A DNA stretch of 64,000 nt from Stereum hirsutum FP-91666 SS1 (Eukaryota; Basidiomycota; Agaricomycetes; Russulales; Stereaceae), in assembly GCF_000264905.1 (NCBI RefSeq), contig NW_006763142.1:732597-796596 (forward strand), given 5' to 3'. The position numbers were made by a program, and so were the translations under genes. Below the pieces are notes generated by a model that searched no databases, had not been told where the DNA came from, and worked only from the letters and a program-made list of their open reading frames with translations. Each line of letters opens with the position of its first letter. Position 1 is the stretch's first letter. Shown here piece after piece: positions 35,961 through 47,700 of the stretch.

Positions 35961-38900
35961 ATGGATGCCAACCTCCTCGGTCTGCTTGCACGCGACAAAT
36001 GCCTCTACCCTGACTGTCCTTCAAGATGTGCAGGGTTTTTTGTAGCGGACTCTGCAGGCCTCGTATTCCATGTGCGCATCATTCAGTCACTGTCCCTAAC
36101 CGTGCATGCTGATCATGATATTCATATCTATCACAGATACCTCCTGATCCTACTACGCTATGCTCAGGCTGTGGTCACCCATGGTTCTCTCACTGGGGAA
36201 GAGCTTTACCGGAAAATGATCCTCGTCAGCACTTTCGTCGAGGCGTTTGCTCGTCGACCAAGTGTGGTAGTTTTTTCTCGGTGAGTCAGGCTTGCTTTCC
36301 CTAATACAATCTAGTTCTTCTAATATACACCGTATATATTATAAGCGAGACCTGCCGTGGCATTCTCAACGCCTTTGTGTTTGCACCGCGCCGTGGGGAA
36401 TGCATGCACTCATTGGTGCTGAGATGTACGTGAATTCTTTCTTCCGCTCTTTAAGTCCTGCATGTTGTCTCATGTACTTCGCTATGAATTTAGTGAGACC
36501 CAACCCACCCGTCCCAGCTCCACTGTATCTATTGCAGGCAGTAGTGCCGCACCTATCAGTATCTTCAGTGGCGCCCCAGCCCCGGCCCTCAACTCGGCAA
36601 TGGCAAGGCTCAGTCATTCTCTATCATCCATGCCGACTCATCGCAGCTCAGGACAAGCACCGGCTGTATGATCCATTCACATTATCTTTCGTTAACACAC
36701 ACCTGATATACGTCTATCCAGTTCGGCACTCCAACTCACCAAGATGTCGACGTCCTTATTTTACCCTATGTCCGAGACGTACGTTGCTTGCCTACTATTT
36801 CTGTCAATCTTCAGCACAGCATTGACATTCATTCCAGCGTAAGGGATCAAACTACGTCCACAACACTCATCCCTCTCCAGATATGTGTTTCCGGCTTGAG
36901 GACTGGCAGAAGGTTACGAACCAGTTCAAGGCCCATAACCTTACGTTCGCATGCTCTCTTCCTCGAGATGGCCCTATCTGGTCGGAGCTTGACCAGGCCT
37001 TTGGCAAGCACTGCGAGACTGCTCACTTTACCATTCGCACTGCTCAAGACGTTGATGCCAACACCGATAACCTCGATGACCTGAAATGTCTCAACTGGGA
37101 ACTCCGTTCCCCCGGGAAAGGCCGACGTCCCAGTGAATCGATCTTCTTCAAGTTCTCTGACTGGGTCAACGCTCAGACATTGGACCTCAAAAACATAAAA
37201 GTTCATAGCAAGAATGTCGTTAATCATCTCAACAAGCAGCGTCTCCTTCTTGTCATATGTATGTCTTCCTATCGTTCCCTATAGTTCCTCTACGTCTGAT
37301 CGCTCATTCCTTGCAGCCCCACTCTACAGCAACATATGCGGCCCGATATCAGCTCTTCTTTCTACCAGCATTCCACGTCTACCTACTGATAGCCAGCCAC
37401 ACCAGTGCTTTGCCTGGTACGTTTGTTGGGGTCAAATGGAGAGTCCCATGAACCATGGCGAGCCGATGTGTTTGTCTGGCGAGGACGGATGTCCGGGTTA
37501 CAACATCAAAGATACATCGACTGGGCTCTATCCTTCTGTTCCCGGTCCAAGGACAACAGTATGTTTCTCAACTTGACCAGTTCTCTATCGCTTTTTGTCA
37601 CTCACGCTTATACGGTGATTCAGCAGCCAGCTTTGAGTTTGGTGGAATCGACTGTGGCGGTTGCCGCCGCCTCTTCGACTTCATCCTCCCGTCAACGCTC
37701 GCATTCCATGGACACGGTGAAATATTTCCATATACTTCACGAAGTTTCCCTTCGCTAATATGTTTTCAAGAACGCTGAGCAAGAACGAAACCCTCGTCGT
37801 GCTCGACTTGAGATACAGGTTGCTCATCCCACAAGTCTGTCTCTTCATGTGAACGTCATGTCTGACTGACTTCACCATCGTTGTTATGGTCTTTTTAGTC
37901 GACACCAGAAGCCATCCCTGCTCCAAGTCTTGGACCCGAAATGCAGGTACGTACTTCTCTTATCTTGTCATCAAACTCGTCATGTTTATGCCTTTCTAGC
38001 CATCTGGGCCACCGCCACCCGAGATCACTTCACTGCAGGTACTTCTTCTCTCACCTTCGTCACCCACGACTTTGTCATGCTCACGCCTTTCTAGCCATCT
38101 GGGCCACCGCCGCCCGAGATCACTTCGCTGCAGGTACTTCTTCTTTCACCTCCGTCATCCACGACTTTGTCATGCTCACGCTTGTCTAGGCATCTGGGCC
38201 ACCACCACCTGAGATGACCTCGCTGTCATCAGTACCTCAAGACATTCAGACGGTTAGTCTGGTACTCTCTTATCTTTCTTTTTCTGTACTTATGTTCAAA
38301 CTTTACGGCTGCACAGACATCGGCTGGCACTCCGCCGTCTCTGACTACAATAGATCATACTCTTGTTGCCCCTCAAACGGTATGCATCCACATTATATTT
38401 CAATACCTATCGTCATTCATGTCCGTCACCTTTATGATATTTAGAACACTACTCCAAGCCATCAGCGCGAGATCCAGACTACTACCCCTATCCAATACAT
38501 TGATTGGAAGATTCTGGTCAGGGCAATCGCTGGCCCAGGATACTGGGGAGTCGCCGGTGAATCTTCGGACCGCTTCTATGTTCATGGCACAAGTGTTAAG
38601 GCCGTCGGCGATACTATCATGCACTACATCGAGTCTCTTCACGCACATGAGATTGCCAACCATGACGACGGCGTAGTATCCTCTGGGCACTCCAACTTTC
38701 AGTTCGGCATCACCTCCTTAGAGATAAAATCCTTTAACGCTGGTAACGGAGGTTGGCTTGCTCTGTTTCGTGGAGATGCTGATGTCCGTGTGTATGTCAT
38801 CTCATTTTCTCCTCTCGAATGATGGTCACTCTGACCCTTTCTTCACCCTACAGAAACGATTCAGTTGGCGTTGGGCTCAAGCGTTCAGTCATGCGCTACG

Positions 38901-40315
38901 TTATGTCTGAAGCTGCACCGGCTGATAAACAGCATTGGAAAGGTAATGAGCGCTTATATATTCAACCGGTAATCACACCATGGCAAAACCTTCCTGCTCG
39001 TAATGCTCGTTCGCGTATGTGGGGTACTTGTGCTGCTCTTCACATTGTGTACCTACACCTCGCTCCTATCCCAATCTCCCCCTTCCTTCTATATCGCTTG
39101 GTCCGCCCAGCACTCGATTGTCCCCTTGACCTCATCCGATTTGTCGACCCTAAGGCCGCCGAAGTATTAGAGCCCTGGTACGACCTCGATCACACCGACC
39201 CCTTGCCAACCAGTCCTACGAGCCCTATCTTGCAGATTTTCATCGAGGCTACTGGACTTACGGTACATACATCCTTGTAATTTAACGTGACGTCTCTCAT
39301 CCTTTTGTATAGGCTGCGCATATGTCGTCCCAGCGCACACCATCAACACACCAAGGTTATATAAACGTCATTGCCAGTGCACTTCTCTTAGGCACGTTTC
39401 CTCCTAATACTCTTCAGTGCATGTTTCACGAATATTTAACGATGTTCTCCCATCCCGTATATTAGGGCACCCTGACCTGGATGGTGTCCATGATTTCAAA
39501 GAGTTCAAGATCGGGTTTGACGTGAAGCTAACCGATGGAAGATCTTTGTTGGAGGTCTGTACTTGATCTATTATCTTCGTGTCTTCGTTCTGACCGGCTT
39601 ATCAGGCCTTTCCAAATGATCCCAAGGAACTGACCACCCTCCTGAAAGCATTATACAATCGCGATGTTCTCAACATGGAACATATTATTGGTGCCTTGCG
39701 CTTTATGACGACAGACTATTCTGACAATGTCAAGTCAAATACTCTAAGTCGGTTGTTCCAGTTGCGAGTCATTCGGTATTTACTTGGCCATGGACATCCC
39801 AACCACCCCACCATCCGTGGCACATTCGTCACAGATCAAGTATTTGTCGCCACACAAAATAACCCATCCATCCGTGCCAAAATGTTCATCATCGCCATGA
39901 CTGGGAGCGATCTTATCCCGAACGAAGTGTCTTGGAAACTAAAGGTACAAATATCTCTCTAATTTTAATGTATGACCCGTTCTGACATCTTGTCGCCTGG
40001 AAGATACGTTTACACCACAAGGCGATCTGGCTCCCGGGATGGGCAAAGAGCTGGTATCGTGATTCCCGGGTTCGTACTTGTAGTTCAATATACGCATCCA
40101 TACCGTCTTAACTCATCCATTCACAGAGGGCCAACAGCGTCATTAACGATCCTCCGATATTTTTCCACACATGCGACAGCGCTTGTGATATCATTGTTCA
40201 TGACAGCATCGAAGCGATGCTCTCCGAGCCGCTCGGAGACCCTGGTACCGCTACAGCGTTTGATGCTTGGTTCCATGGTTCCATGATGACTGGATTGGGA
40301 TTCAGTGGTGAATAA
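35961..40315 (+). CDS. Large protein with Cys/His-rich N-terminus and HECT-like C-terminus
   Basis: Lineage-type protein; an E3 ubiquitin ligase role is inferred only. Solid early exons: 35961-36071, 36137-36280, 36346-36425, 36494-36665, 36722-36778, 36838-37258. Exons between ~37317 and 37770 are uncertain; then 37771-37818, 37899-37946, 38000-38038, 38095-38133, 38190-38252, 38317-38379, 38445-38791, 38853 onward to 40315. The N-terminus has paired Cys/His (KCLYPDCPSRC, LCSGCGHPWFSHW, GVCSSTKCG, LCVCTAPWGMH), a possible zinc module. The C-terminal ~450 aa resembles a diverged HECT fold: VGVGLKRSVMRYVM, ALHIVYLHLAPIPISPFLLY, NEVSWKLKIRL, and PPIFFHTCDSA, where HTC (codon at 40172-40174) corresponds to the HECT catalytic cysteine position. 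One intron near 39393 appears to use a GC donor. No close characterised relative is known to me. Confidence 0.6.
37947..38228 (+). repeat. Tandem intron-exon duplication inside the HECT-like gene
   Basis: Three successive units of ~92-95 nt, each an intron (37947-37999, 38039-38094, 38134-38189) plus a 39-nt exon (38000-38038, 38095-38133, start of 38190-38252). Each exon encodes P/A-SGPPPPE-I/M-TSL. Introns are also alike (GTACTTCTTCT...TTTCTAG). All phase 0, so the frame is kept. Confidence 0.9.
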
Positions 40316-40511
40316 TTGTGTAGTAGAATAGACATGACCCAAAAAGATATACGTGTTGGAGAGAAAGTTACAGGGCATCGACTTCAAGCTCATAGACGTC
40401 CGTGATTGTGGCAATGTGGCCCAAATTCCAAGGGCCCGCAGATCACGTGGCGACGCTTAGCCTTAGTCGTGCCAAGTTCCAATTTATGCTTTTCGACTTC
40501 CCTCCGCCAAC

Positions 40512-41265
40512 ATGAATATGTCTCTACCTCACAATGGCAGCTATATCATAGCAACCATATTTGAACTAGAACGTAAGCTCTGATTTATTCACTCTGCCGC
40601 TCAAAAACTCATCAATGCTGGCAGATGGATTGAGCTCTTTTGCTCGTCGTCGTTCAGCCACCGAGTCTGCTGCGTCCTCTCGGGCTTCTGAACCTTTACG
40701 TCCTGAAAGTGACCATGGAGTCCCAGTTCACTTGCGCATTGTATCGCCAGGTGCGTCTGTGCTTTGTTCCAGATGCTCTCACGCTTATGTATAATTCCTT
40801 ATCCATTATTGTAATGAAGACGGTCGATCATTGTTCGAAACTATTGACCGTCATGGGACATCTCAGCCATACATCCTCCTCTTCATCAAGCTCCGGCCCT
40901 CCCTCTTGTCATTTGATAGAACCCCTGCTCTCCCAGGCCTTCTTAGCCTCTCTATGCTCTACTTTCTCGACACAGCCACTCCCCCTCTTGTTCCCTCTTT
41001 CGCTCACCTCGGATTGGTTGAGCATGATAGCCGGGGCTTGTTGCGCTCATCCCAACCTCTCACATCCGTTCGTGAGTCTCCACATATGAACATCTTCTTT
41101 CTCTATATGGTCTCAAAAATTGCTGCAGACAATGTTCGGATGGAATCCTTCTGGGGCGCCCATAATCAAATTCCTTCTCCGCCTATGCTCATTCCACGTG
41201 TGTATGTCGAGGACGAGGGTTATGAATCGGACTCGAGTCTGCCAGCGTTGCAGGATATTGATTGA
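40512..41265 (+). CDS. Unrecognised 191-aa protein
   Basis: Four exons: 40512-40572, 40625-40750, 40820-41071 and 41129-41265, whole codons. Starts MNMSLPHNGSYIIATIFELE, then a Ser/Arg-rich segment (SSFARRRSATESAASSRASE) and a folded middle (PYILLFIKLRPSLLSF, LSLSMLYFLDTATPPLVP). The C-terminus is acidic (VYVEDEGYESDSSLPALQ). No signal peptide. The start lies ~200 bp after the HECT-like gene on the same strand. No family recognised. Confidence 0.5.
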
Positions 41266-41850
41266 ATAAGCTATTTTCGTTGTTGATTACCTTACTCTGT
41301 ATGCATACGAGTATAGAAACAGCCTCTGCATAAACCCTGTTAGAATTGAGTAGGCACTGAGCTTGTGCCAAAATGCCTGCTGTCTCCACCATTTCAAAGA
41401 GCTCCCACGGAGAGGATCAGAGACAGCTGATTATTGTGCCCGCAACAATGTTCATTCGTCAGAGTTTACCTTGAACTTGCTGTGATCAGTGTGGCGACTT
41501 TCGTACACTGCTGACCATCTCGGAATATGCCGTGTGGCCCGTGGTCAAACCTCGAAGACCATATATGCTCTTCGGACACAATTCCACTTACTGTGCTACA
41601 ACTGTGGCAAAGGTATGTGTAATTCTTTACTCAGATATTGTCACTTGTTCCACATATCCACCTTTTGATTATTGTGACTGACGATCGGTAGACAGACCAG
41701 TCCTTGACACGGTTGCCTGGTGGTATTCTGTAAGTTTGGCCTCAGGTCCTCGCCTATTTATCCGATCTTCAGATGTAGGCCCACAAAACAAATCTTGCCG
41801 TCCTTTGGAGCCATTGCTAACCCATGTGTAACACTCCCTTCGTATTACCA
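41266..41850. other. Spacer before the minisatellite
   Basis: No supportable gene. A CDQCGDF-like frame near 41480-41600 is too short and isolated to call. Confidence 0.45.
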
Positions 41851-42568
41851 TCAAGCAAATACCTGGAGCGTTTTCGGAGGCCTCGAAAACCCCGGATACT
41901 CCACGAACTAAAGGACACGAAGGGCTGTGCAAAATCAAGGGTGCGAGTTAGTCAATTGCTGGGGAGAGGGAGGAGGGGTGGACACCGAGCGCCAACGAAG
42001 ACACGTACCGTCAAGCGAACACCTGGAGCGTGTTCGTAGGCCTCGAAAACCCCGGATACACCACAGACTAAAGGATGCGAAGTGTTTTACAAAATTGAGG
42101 GAGCGAGTTAGTCAATTGCTGGGGAGAGGGAGGAGGGGTGGACACCGAACGCCAACGAAGACACGTACCGTCAAGCGAACACCTGGAGCGTGTTTGGAGG
42201 CCTCGAAAACCCCGGATAAACCACAGACTAAAGGACGCGAAGGGCTGTGCAAAATCAAGGGTGCGAGTTAGTCAATTGCTGGGGAGAGGGAGGAGGGGTG
42301 GACACCGAGCGCCAACGAAGACACGTACCGTCAAGCGAACACCTGGAGCGTGTTTGTAGGCCTCGAAAACCCCGGTTACACCACAGACTAAGGGACGCGA
42401 AGTGTTGTACAAAATTGAGGGAGCGAGTTAGTCAATTGCTGGGGAGAGGGAGGAGGGGTGGACACCGAACGCCAACGAAGCCACGTACCGTCAAACGAAC
42501 ACCTGGAGCGTGTTCGGAGGCCTCGAAAACCCCGGCTGGACCACAAACCAAAGGACGCGACAGGCTGT
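41851..42568. repeat. Minisatellite, 160-bp period, ~4.5 copies, alternating A/B units
   Basis: The landmark GCGAGTTAGTCAATTGCTGG recurs at about 41943, 42103, 42263 and 42423, exactly 160 bp apart. Units 1 and 3 share GGGCTGTGCAAAATCAAGGG; units 2 and 4 share TACAAAATTGAGGGAGCGAG, so the array is organised as 320-bp dimers. 160 is not a multiple of three, so the long open frames across it are not a coding repeat. Confidence 0.92.
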
Positions 42569-44310
42569 GGAACTTCCAGTGAGGGCGGTCCCATATGAAG
42601 AACTCGATAACTTTGACAACCATTCCCATCCTCTCCAACGCCGTGATCGCGTCTTCCGTAACGACGATGCATATTTTTTTTTTCACCACGGCACAAAGAT
42701 AATCCGGACTCACCATGCCAATCAACTCATTCAACACCCCATCCTCCTATCCCTCGCCGCCATGACGCCCTTCTGTATCCTTATGCTGCTCCTCGTAATG
42801 GACGAATTAAGCGGCCAGCCGAGGAGGACGTCGATGAAGCCTGCGAAGGCGGAGATGCCTGGTAGTCTGCTTTTGGGGTGGGACGGTGAAGTGTAAGGGT
42901 GTAGGATAAGGAGGGAGAAACGAAAGTGTGGGGAAACGCACTGGTACAAAAATACAGTCACGATGATAATCTCCAACGGTGCTAAGATAAAAATCATCCA
43001 GTCAGCATCTGCATACACTCATCTTCCCTCTCACACATCCTTCCATCCTCGATGAAGTAAGACTGACATTGGGGACGTACCCCTGTAGATGAAATATATC
43101 CCCGATATCATCATCGCGTGCCCGAAAAGGCTTTCCGCTTGAGCGCCTTGTCGTAAATGGAAGCCATGAGTTCGGTGCGGATGTGGGTGCAGGCGCGACG
43201 GCTGTACCAGAGGTGTTGGAGGTCTGCTTGGACCTTGGGGGTGAGACGGGATGGGTGAAAGCGTCAGTGAGCGTATGAGGGATGTGCGGGTAGAGAGAAG
43301 AAGGAGAGGTGAAGCATGACAAAGCACAAAGAGAGAGGTGGGTGGTTCGTAGAGGATAAGAGGTTTGAGGCGACATTGTGTCGTTATGAGGAATGGGAAC
43401 ACGGAGTGAGATATAGGCAGGGAAGGCAGTGATTGTATAGCCGTAACCTAACAACGTAGACCGTACGTCCACCTCATAAAACGACGACGACACAAAAAAA
43501 AGCACCAAAAATGCACCTTCGTAACAGTACACAAAAACACCAGTACCGCATACACATACCCCTGGCTGCGCTTCGGCTTTGCCAGCTCGGTATGGTCGTT
43601 GATGGCCTCGAGGATGCGGCGGAGGAAGAAGGGGGAGGCATAAGTAGTTGAAGACGACGGAGATGAGGGTGAGGGTGAAGTCAAGGCTTTGGGCGTTGGA
43701 GGTTGAAAGAGGGAGGGAAATGTATGTGTTATGCAGGGTGATGTGAGACGAAAGGAGAGGACGTACATAAGATTGAGAGAGTTAGCAGCCCAGCGGAGGA
43801 GTCTATTCCGCCTATACATCCCAGGTGAGATCAATTACCGAATGTATGCGAGAGAAAAGAACCTACTTGGTAGCGCTAAACTTCACACGTTATCATCATA
43901 CACCACGCCTCTGACCTTTAACACTAGCACCACAAAATGTACGACATACAGTGCCAGGAGGTCGATTGGAAGTGTGGCGGAGGGAATCGCGATAGGACGG
44001 ATCGTGGCGCAGAGCCAGGAGAGCGAGGAGGGCGAAGAGGTTGGGTCGCGGAGGGGCGTATGGAGGGAGGGATGGGGTTGCAAGTGCGAGCCAGACGAGG
44101 ACGATCGTACGCCAGAGCAGGATTCCTGTGGTTGTAGTTGTGAGAGTTGGGTAGAGAGGTGGTTTGAGAAGAACTATGAAGAACTTACATAGACATGAGA
44201 AACAGTCAAGTATGGGATGCACAATATCTGTGAGAACTCGTGCCCTGAGCACGAGCTTACTAGTGGCCATGTCTGCGGTACTGATCAACCTTGATGGTAG
44301 ATCCCACATG
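42569..44310 (-). pseudogene. Relic of an ABCC (MRP/YCF1-type) ABC transporter, N-terminal half only
   Basis: Pieces of the first transmembrane region of an ABCC exporter lie in order on the minus strand. They are: TM-like WRTIVLVWLALATP (~44080); RRNRLLRWAANSLNL (~43800); FFLRRILEAINDHTELAKP with YVYAVLVFLCTVTK (~43510-43625); DLQHLWYSRRACTHIRTELM with ASIYDKALKRKAFSG (~43110-43200); MIFILAPLEIIIVTVFLYQ (~42950); and LLGWPLNSSITRSSIRIQKG with DRRMGVLNELIG (~42720-42830). Last come VVKVIEFFIWD at ~42600. A stop (TGA) directly follows KRKAFSGTR, and the next segment continues in another frame without a usable splice donor. No nucleotide-binding domain exists, and homology ends where the minisatellite begins. 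Family assignment is firm; loss of function is inferred from the frameshift and truncation. Confidence 0.75.
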
Positions 44311-44776
44311 AAGAAAGCTCAGCAAGTTGAACGACTCACTGAACAGTGAAGCTTTCCGAACTCTCATCTTCTTGCACTGACCAGACGACTGTTCCATACA
44401 CTGTGTGGCTCAGACGAGTGTCCCTGAGGGCAGTGGTGATGCGCCGAGCAGTCCTGTGGCGGTTGTGATCAAGACACCCAGTATGGCTAATTTAGAGGTC
44501 GCCGAGCAAGACTGTCACACAGGACTAGTATTCAGTGGATGGGCCAAGCATTGAGGTCGAATATGGTCGAATGCAAAGTCAATAGCCAAGTGAGGTGGCA
44601 CCCGTCGAATCACGTGGTGGTCCGAAATCTTGTCAGTCCGAGCTCGGGCTGACAGGATTTCGGACCACCCTCATCGCCTCTTGTGTGGCCCATTCGCCAT
44701 CGCTCACCACTGCTCTGGTTCCAGTCTATCTTGGGTGATACCTCTGGTGGAGAAATAATTGCTGTGCATTGGGCTG
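44311..44776. other. Upstream region of the dioxygenase-chromodomain gene
   Basis: No gene seen. It contains the 54-bp palindrome at 44616-44669 and the presumed promoter. Confidence 0.5.
44616..44669. repeat. 54-bp near-perfect palindrome
   Basis: The halves match at 25 of 27 positions with no spacer: GGTGGTCCGAAATC at one end, GATTTCGGACCACC at the other, CCGAGCTCGG at the centre. Both mismatches are T-to-C transitions. Lies 108 bp before the ATG of the next gene. Confidence 0.9.
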
Positions 44777-47700
44777 ATGGATGAATTTTCTGACAGTGAG
44801 TTTCTCTCTTCCCTGCTCTTGAAGATTGTGTCTGACTCGAGAACGGCTTGCACTGCTGTTCGGAACACAGCTCACAATGCGGGCATTTTGGAATTGCTTG
44901 GGTCGCGTCCGCAGGACACGCATCCGAATAATGATTTCGATCATTTACTCGGTTTCGGCCATACGGGTAAGCTTTCCAAGTCAAATATTGTCTAATGTGG
45001 CGACGACTGACTGGGCCCTTCAGGACATGGGCCGGAGTCACAGACCACAAGTGCGCCCACCCATGTCACCAATCGAAATGGTATATTCACTTATGAAGGG
45101 TTTCAATATATTCTGACCATGATTTTCTAGCTGAATCGTCACTTGAGCTCGTGTGGGATCATTTAGAACCAGCATCCAGTGCCGAACTCAGCACCATGTC
45201 TGGTGAGAGAATTTCTGCATCTGTCTGTTTCCTTTTACCAATGTACTCTTTTTGATTTTAAGCGGGCCATAGAGTCCATGTTGAGTCTGCACAAATGGAT
45301 GTCGGACGATGGTATATCGGAGGTATGTCTCTCAATTCGTATGTTGGCGGACGTATACCATTGAGCTTACTCAATTCCTGGGCAGACATCGCTTTGGATG
45401 AACCACCCGACCAATTCTTCGGTCACGAGATGAGGGAGGCCACGATACGCGTGCAGTCATCCACAGACGTGCAGATGCCACGGCCGAATAGTGCAGGACC
45501 TGTGCCATCTCCGAGTGAAGCAGATGTCCCAGTTGTCCCAACATCAAACGAAGGTGACAAGGAGCCCGGTATGTAATCGTTTCTTCCTTCATACACAACG
45601 TCCTTATTGTTTCAAAGATCCACTTCCCTTCGGTCTCCGTCTTAGTGAGGTGGCCCCACGTGCCCCTCCGCCAGGCGAATTTCTATGGACTCAAGAGCAC
45701 ATTGTTTGTCGCGAGTTGGATGCCGATTCCCCAGAACAGCTGCTTCCATTTGCAAGTGCTGAACCCCCGCCAGGCTTCACGTATCCGCAGTCTCCCATCT
45801 GGACACGCCGTCAGGACCGTCGGTACAGCTGCGGTGTCCACTACTCCGCCGATTGGAGCTCTGATGTGTACGCATTGCGAGCGGAGAGCGATCATATCCT
45901 CCGCATCGTGACACCGCCTGGCGTTTCCGCGAAGTGGGACGAGTCGCGCTCATGCTTTGTGACACACAATATTGCTGGCGCCGTGAGACTTATTCCCGGG
46001 ATACCTTTCGCGCAGTACGTGGATGGAGACCCAAACTCGTGTCTGACTGTTGCGTGTCTCCAAACACTTCAATCGCTTTCGGTCTTCCCTGAGTACTCAG
46101 AGATCGAAAACCTCGTCCTTCAGCTGATGCTTTACACTTATGGACGAGAACCCGACGCCGACAACCCCACTCGCATTCCTGCCATCTACACATTTTCATG
46201 CCTTAAGCGCAATGATCGGTCATCCCAGCCTAACAACGACAGCTATACGGGATCCTACAACCTCGCGGCCACCGTCGAGCAGGGCGATGGACTCGGCACA
46301 TTCGTCCCAGCAGTGCAAGCTGGATTTCCAGAGGCTCGTCGACACATCTCTATCGTTCTCGGTATCCTTCACAAACTATACCGCCTCATTATGCCTCACT
46401 GTCTCACGAAGGAAGAGATGGACCTCATCGACTTCCACTCCCGCTACAACAACACGTTCTCTTTCGGTGGTCTCGAGCCCGGACCAACCGCCGTCCAAAT
46501 GAATGTCTCATCAAGCTTCTCCGGTGAGGACCTCCTCAAGATGCTGGGTATCATTCAAGGGTCGTGGCATTTCGACAAATCCGATGACAAGACACGACCC
46601 ACTCTTTTTATTATCTGCCTCCGTCTTCCTAAGGGTACGTACACTTTTTTTTCGAAACCGCCCTCATAATATCTCTAATTGCACTTATTTACAGGCGCCG
46701 ATCCCGGACCGTTTTTTCTTGGTCGGTTGGGCCTTTACTATCAAGAAACCGGTTTATACTTCATCTCTCTTGTCTTCCGTGGCAACGATATCCACTCCGG
46801 CTTCTCGCCGTCTATCCATTCGAGCATGCAGACCGATACACCCCTCACGTCGACCGATTTCTCCCACATTGCTACTCTCTGCAAGATCGCAATCAACAGG
46901 GTGGGCTACGTGCTTTATCAGAGCGCTCAGGCTATACAACGGAACACGAACTTTGCTGTCACCGCACCCACCATCTTCGGTAACCATGGATCCCTTTCTG
47001 CCAGTCAACACCGCTCTCTCAACTTCGCACAAGACGGCCGTCACATTCTCGGCTCAGGTTTCGATGCCAGTACCCGGCTAGCCATCGAAGCCGCTTACGG
47101 TTTCTACAACACTCTCGCAGCGTCCGGCATCGTGCTCAACGAATCAATTATGTCTATCATGGGGCGCATGACTTACAAGGATGAACTCACAGGCAACCAT
47201 CTTCCGATAGGACTGCCACCATTCGACCCTTCGCATCCGCCCGACGCAGAGTTCACCAAAAACATGTCCGCATACTTCAAACGATACTATCTTCTCTGTG
47301 ATTCTGTCCATCTTGGCTTGACGAAGGCGATGTATAGGAAGGTTCAGAAGGAGGTTGGGAGCATGGACGCATCTGTAGTGGTGGCATCGACCTCGAGACT
47401 GGAGCTTCGCCCGGTGCTCACAAATGTCGAGCAGGGGTCAGCTCCACCGCGTCACCTTGTTCGTGAAGTTCTCTCGAAGACCTATGGTGGAGGCGCCAAG
47501 GTCAGTCTCTTCCATTCTAACTTCCCTGCCGATACTCACAAATAATACAGTCCCTCTGGAAGATGATCGTAGATGACGGGGATGCCCTTGAAGTGCCTGG
47601 TGATATGCATAATTCCTGGTTTGTTCTCTTTTATCGAGCTCCACAACACCCGCTGACTGTGCCACAGGATATGGCATGAGGTGAACAGACCTGCGTTGTA

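Noticed and set aside
41851..42582. Overlapping long open frames through the minisatellite
   Set aside because: The 160-bp period is not a multiple of three and the frames arise from repeat sequence on both strands; no start, splice or family support.
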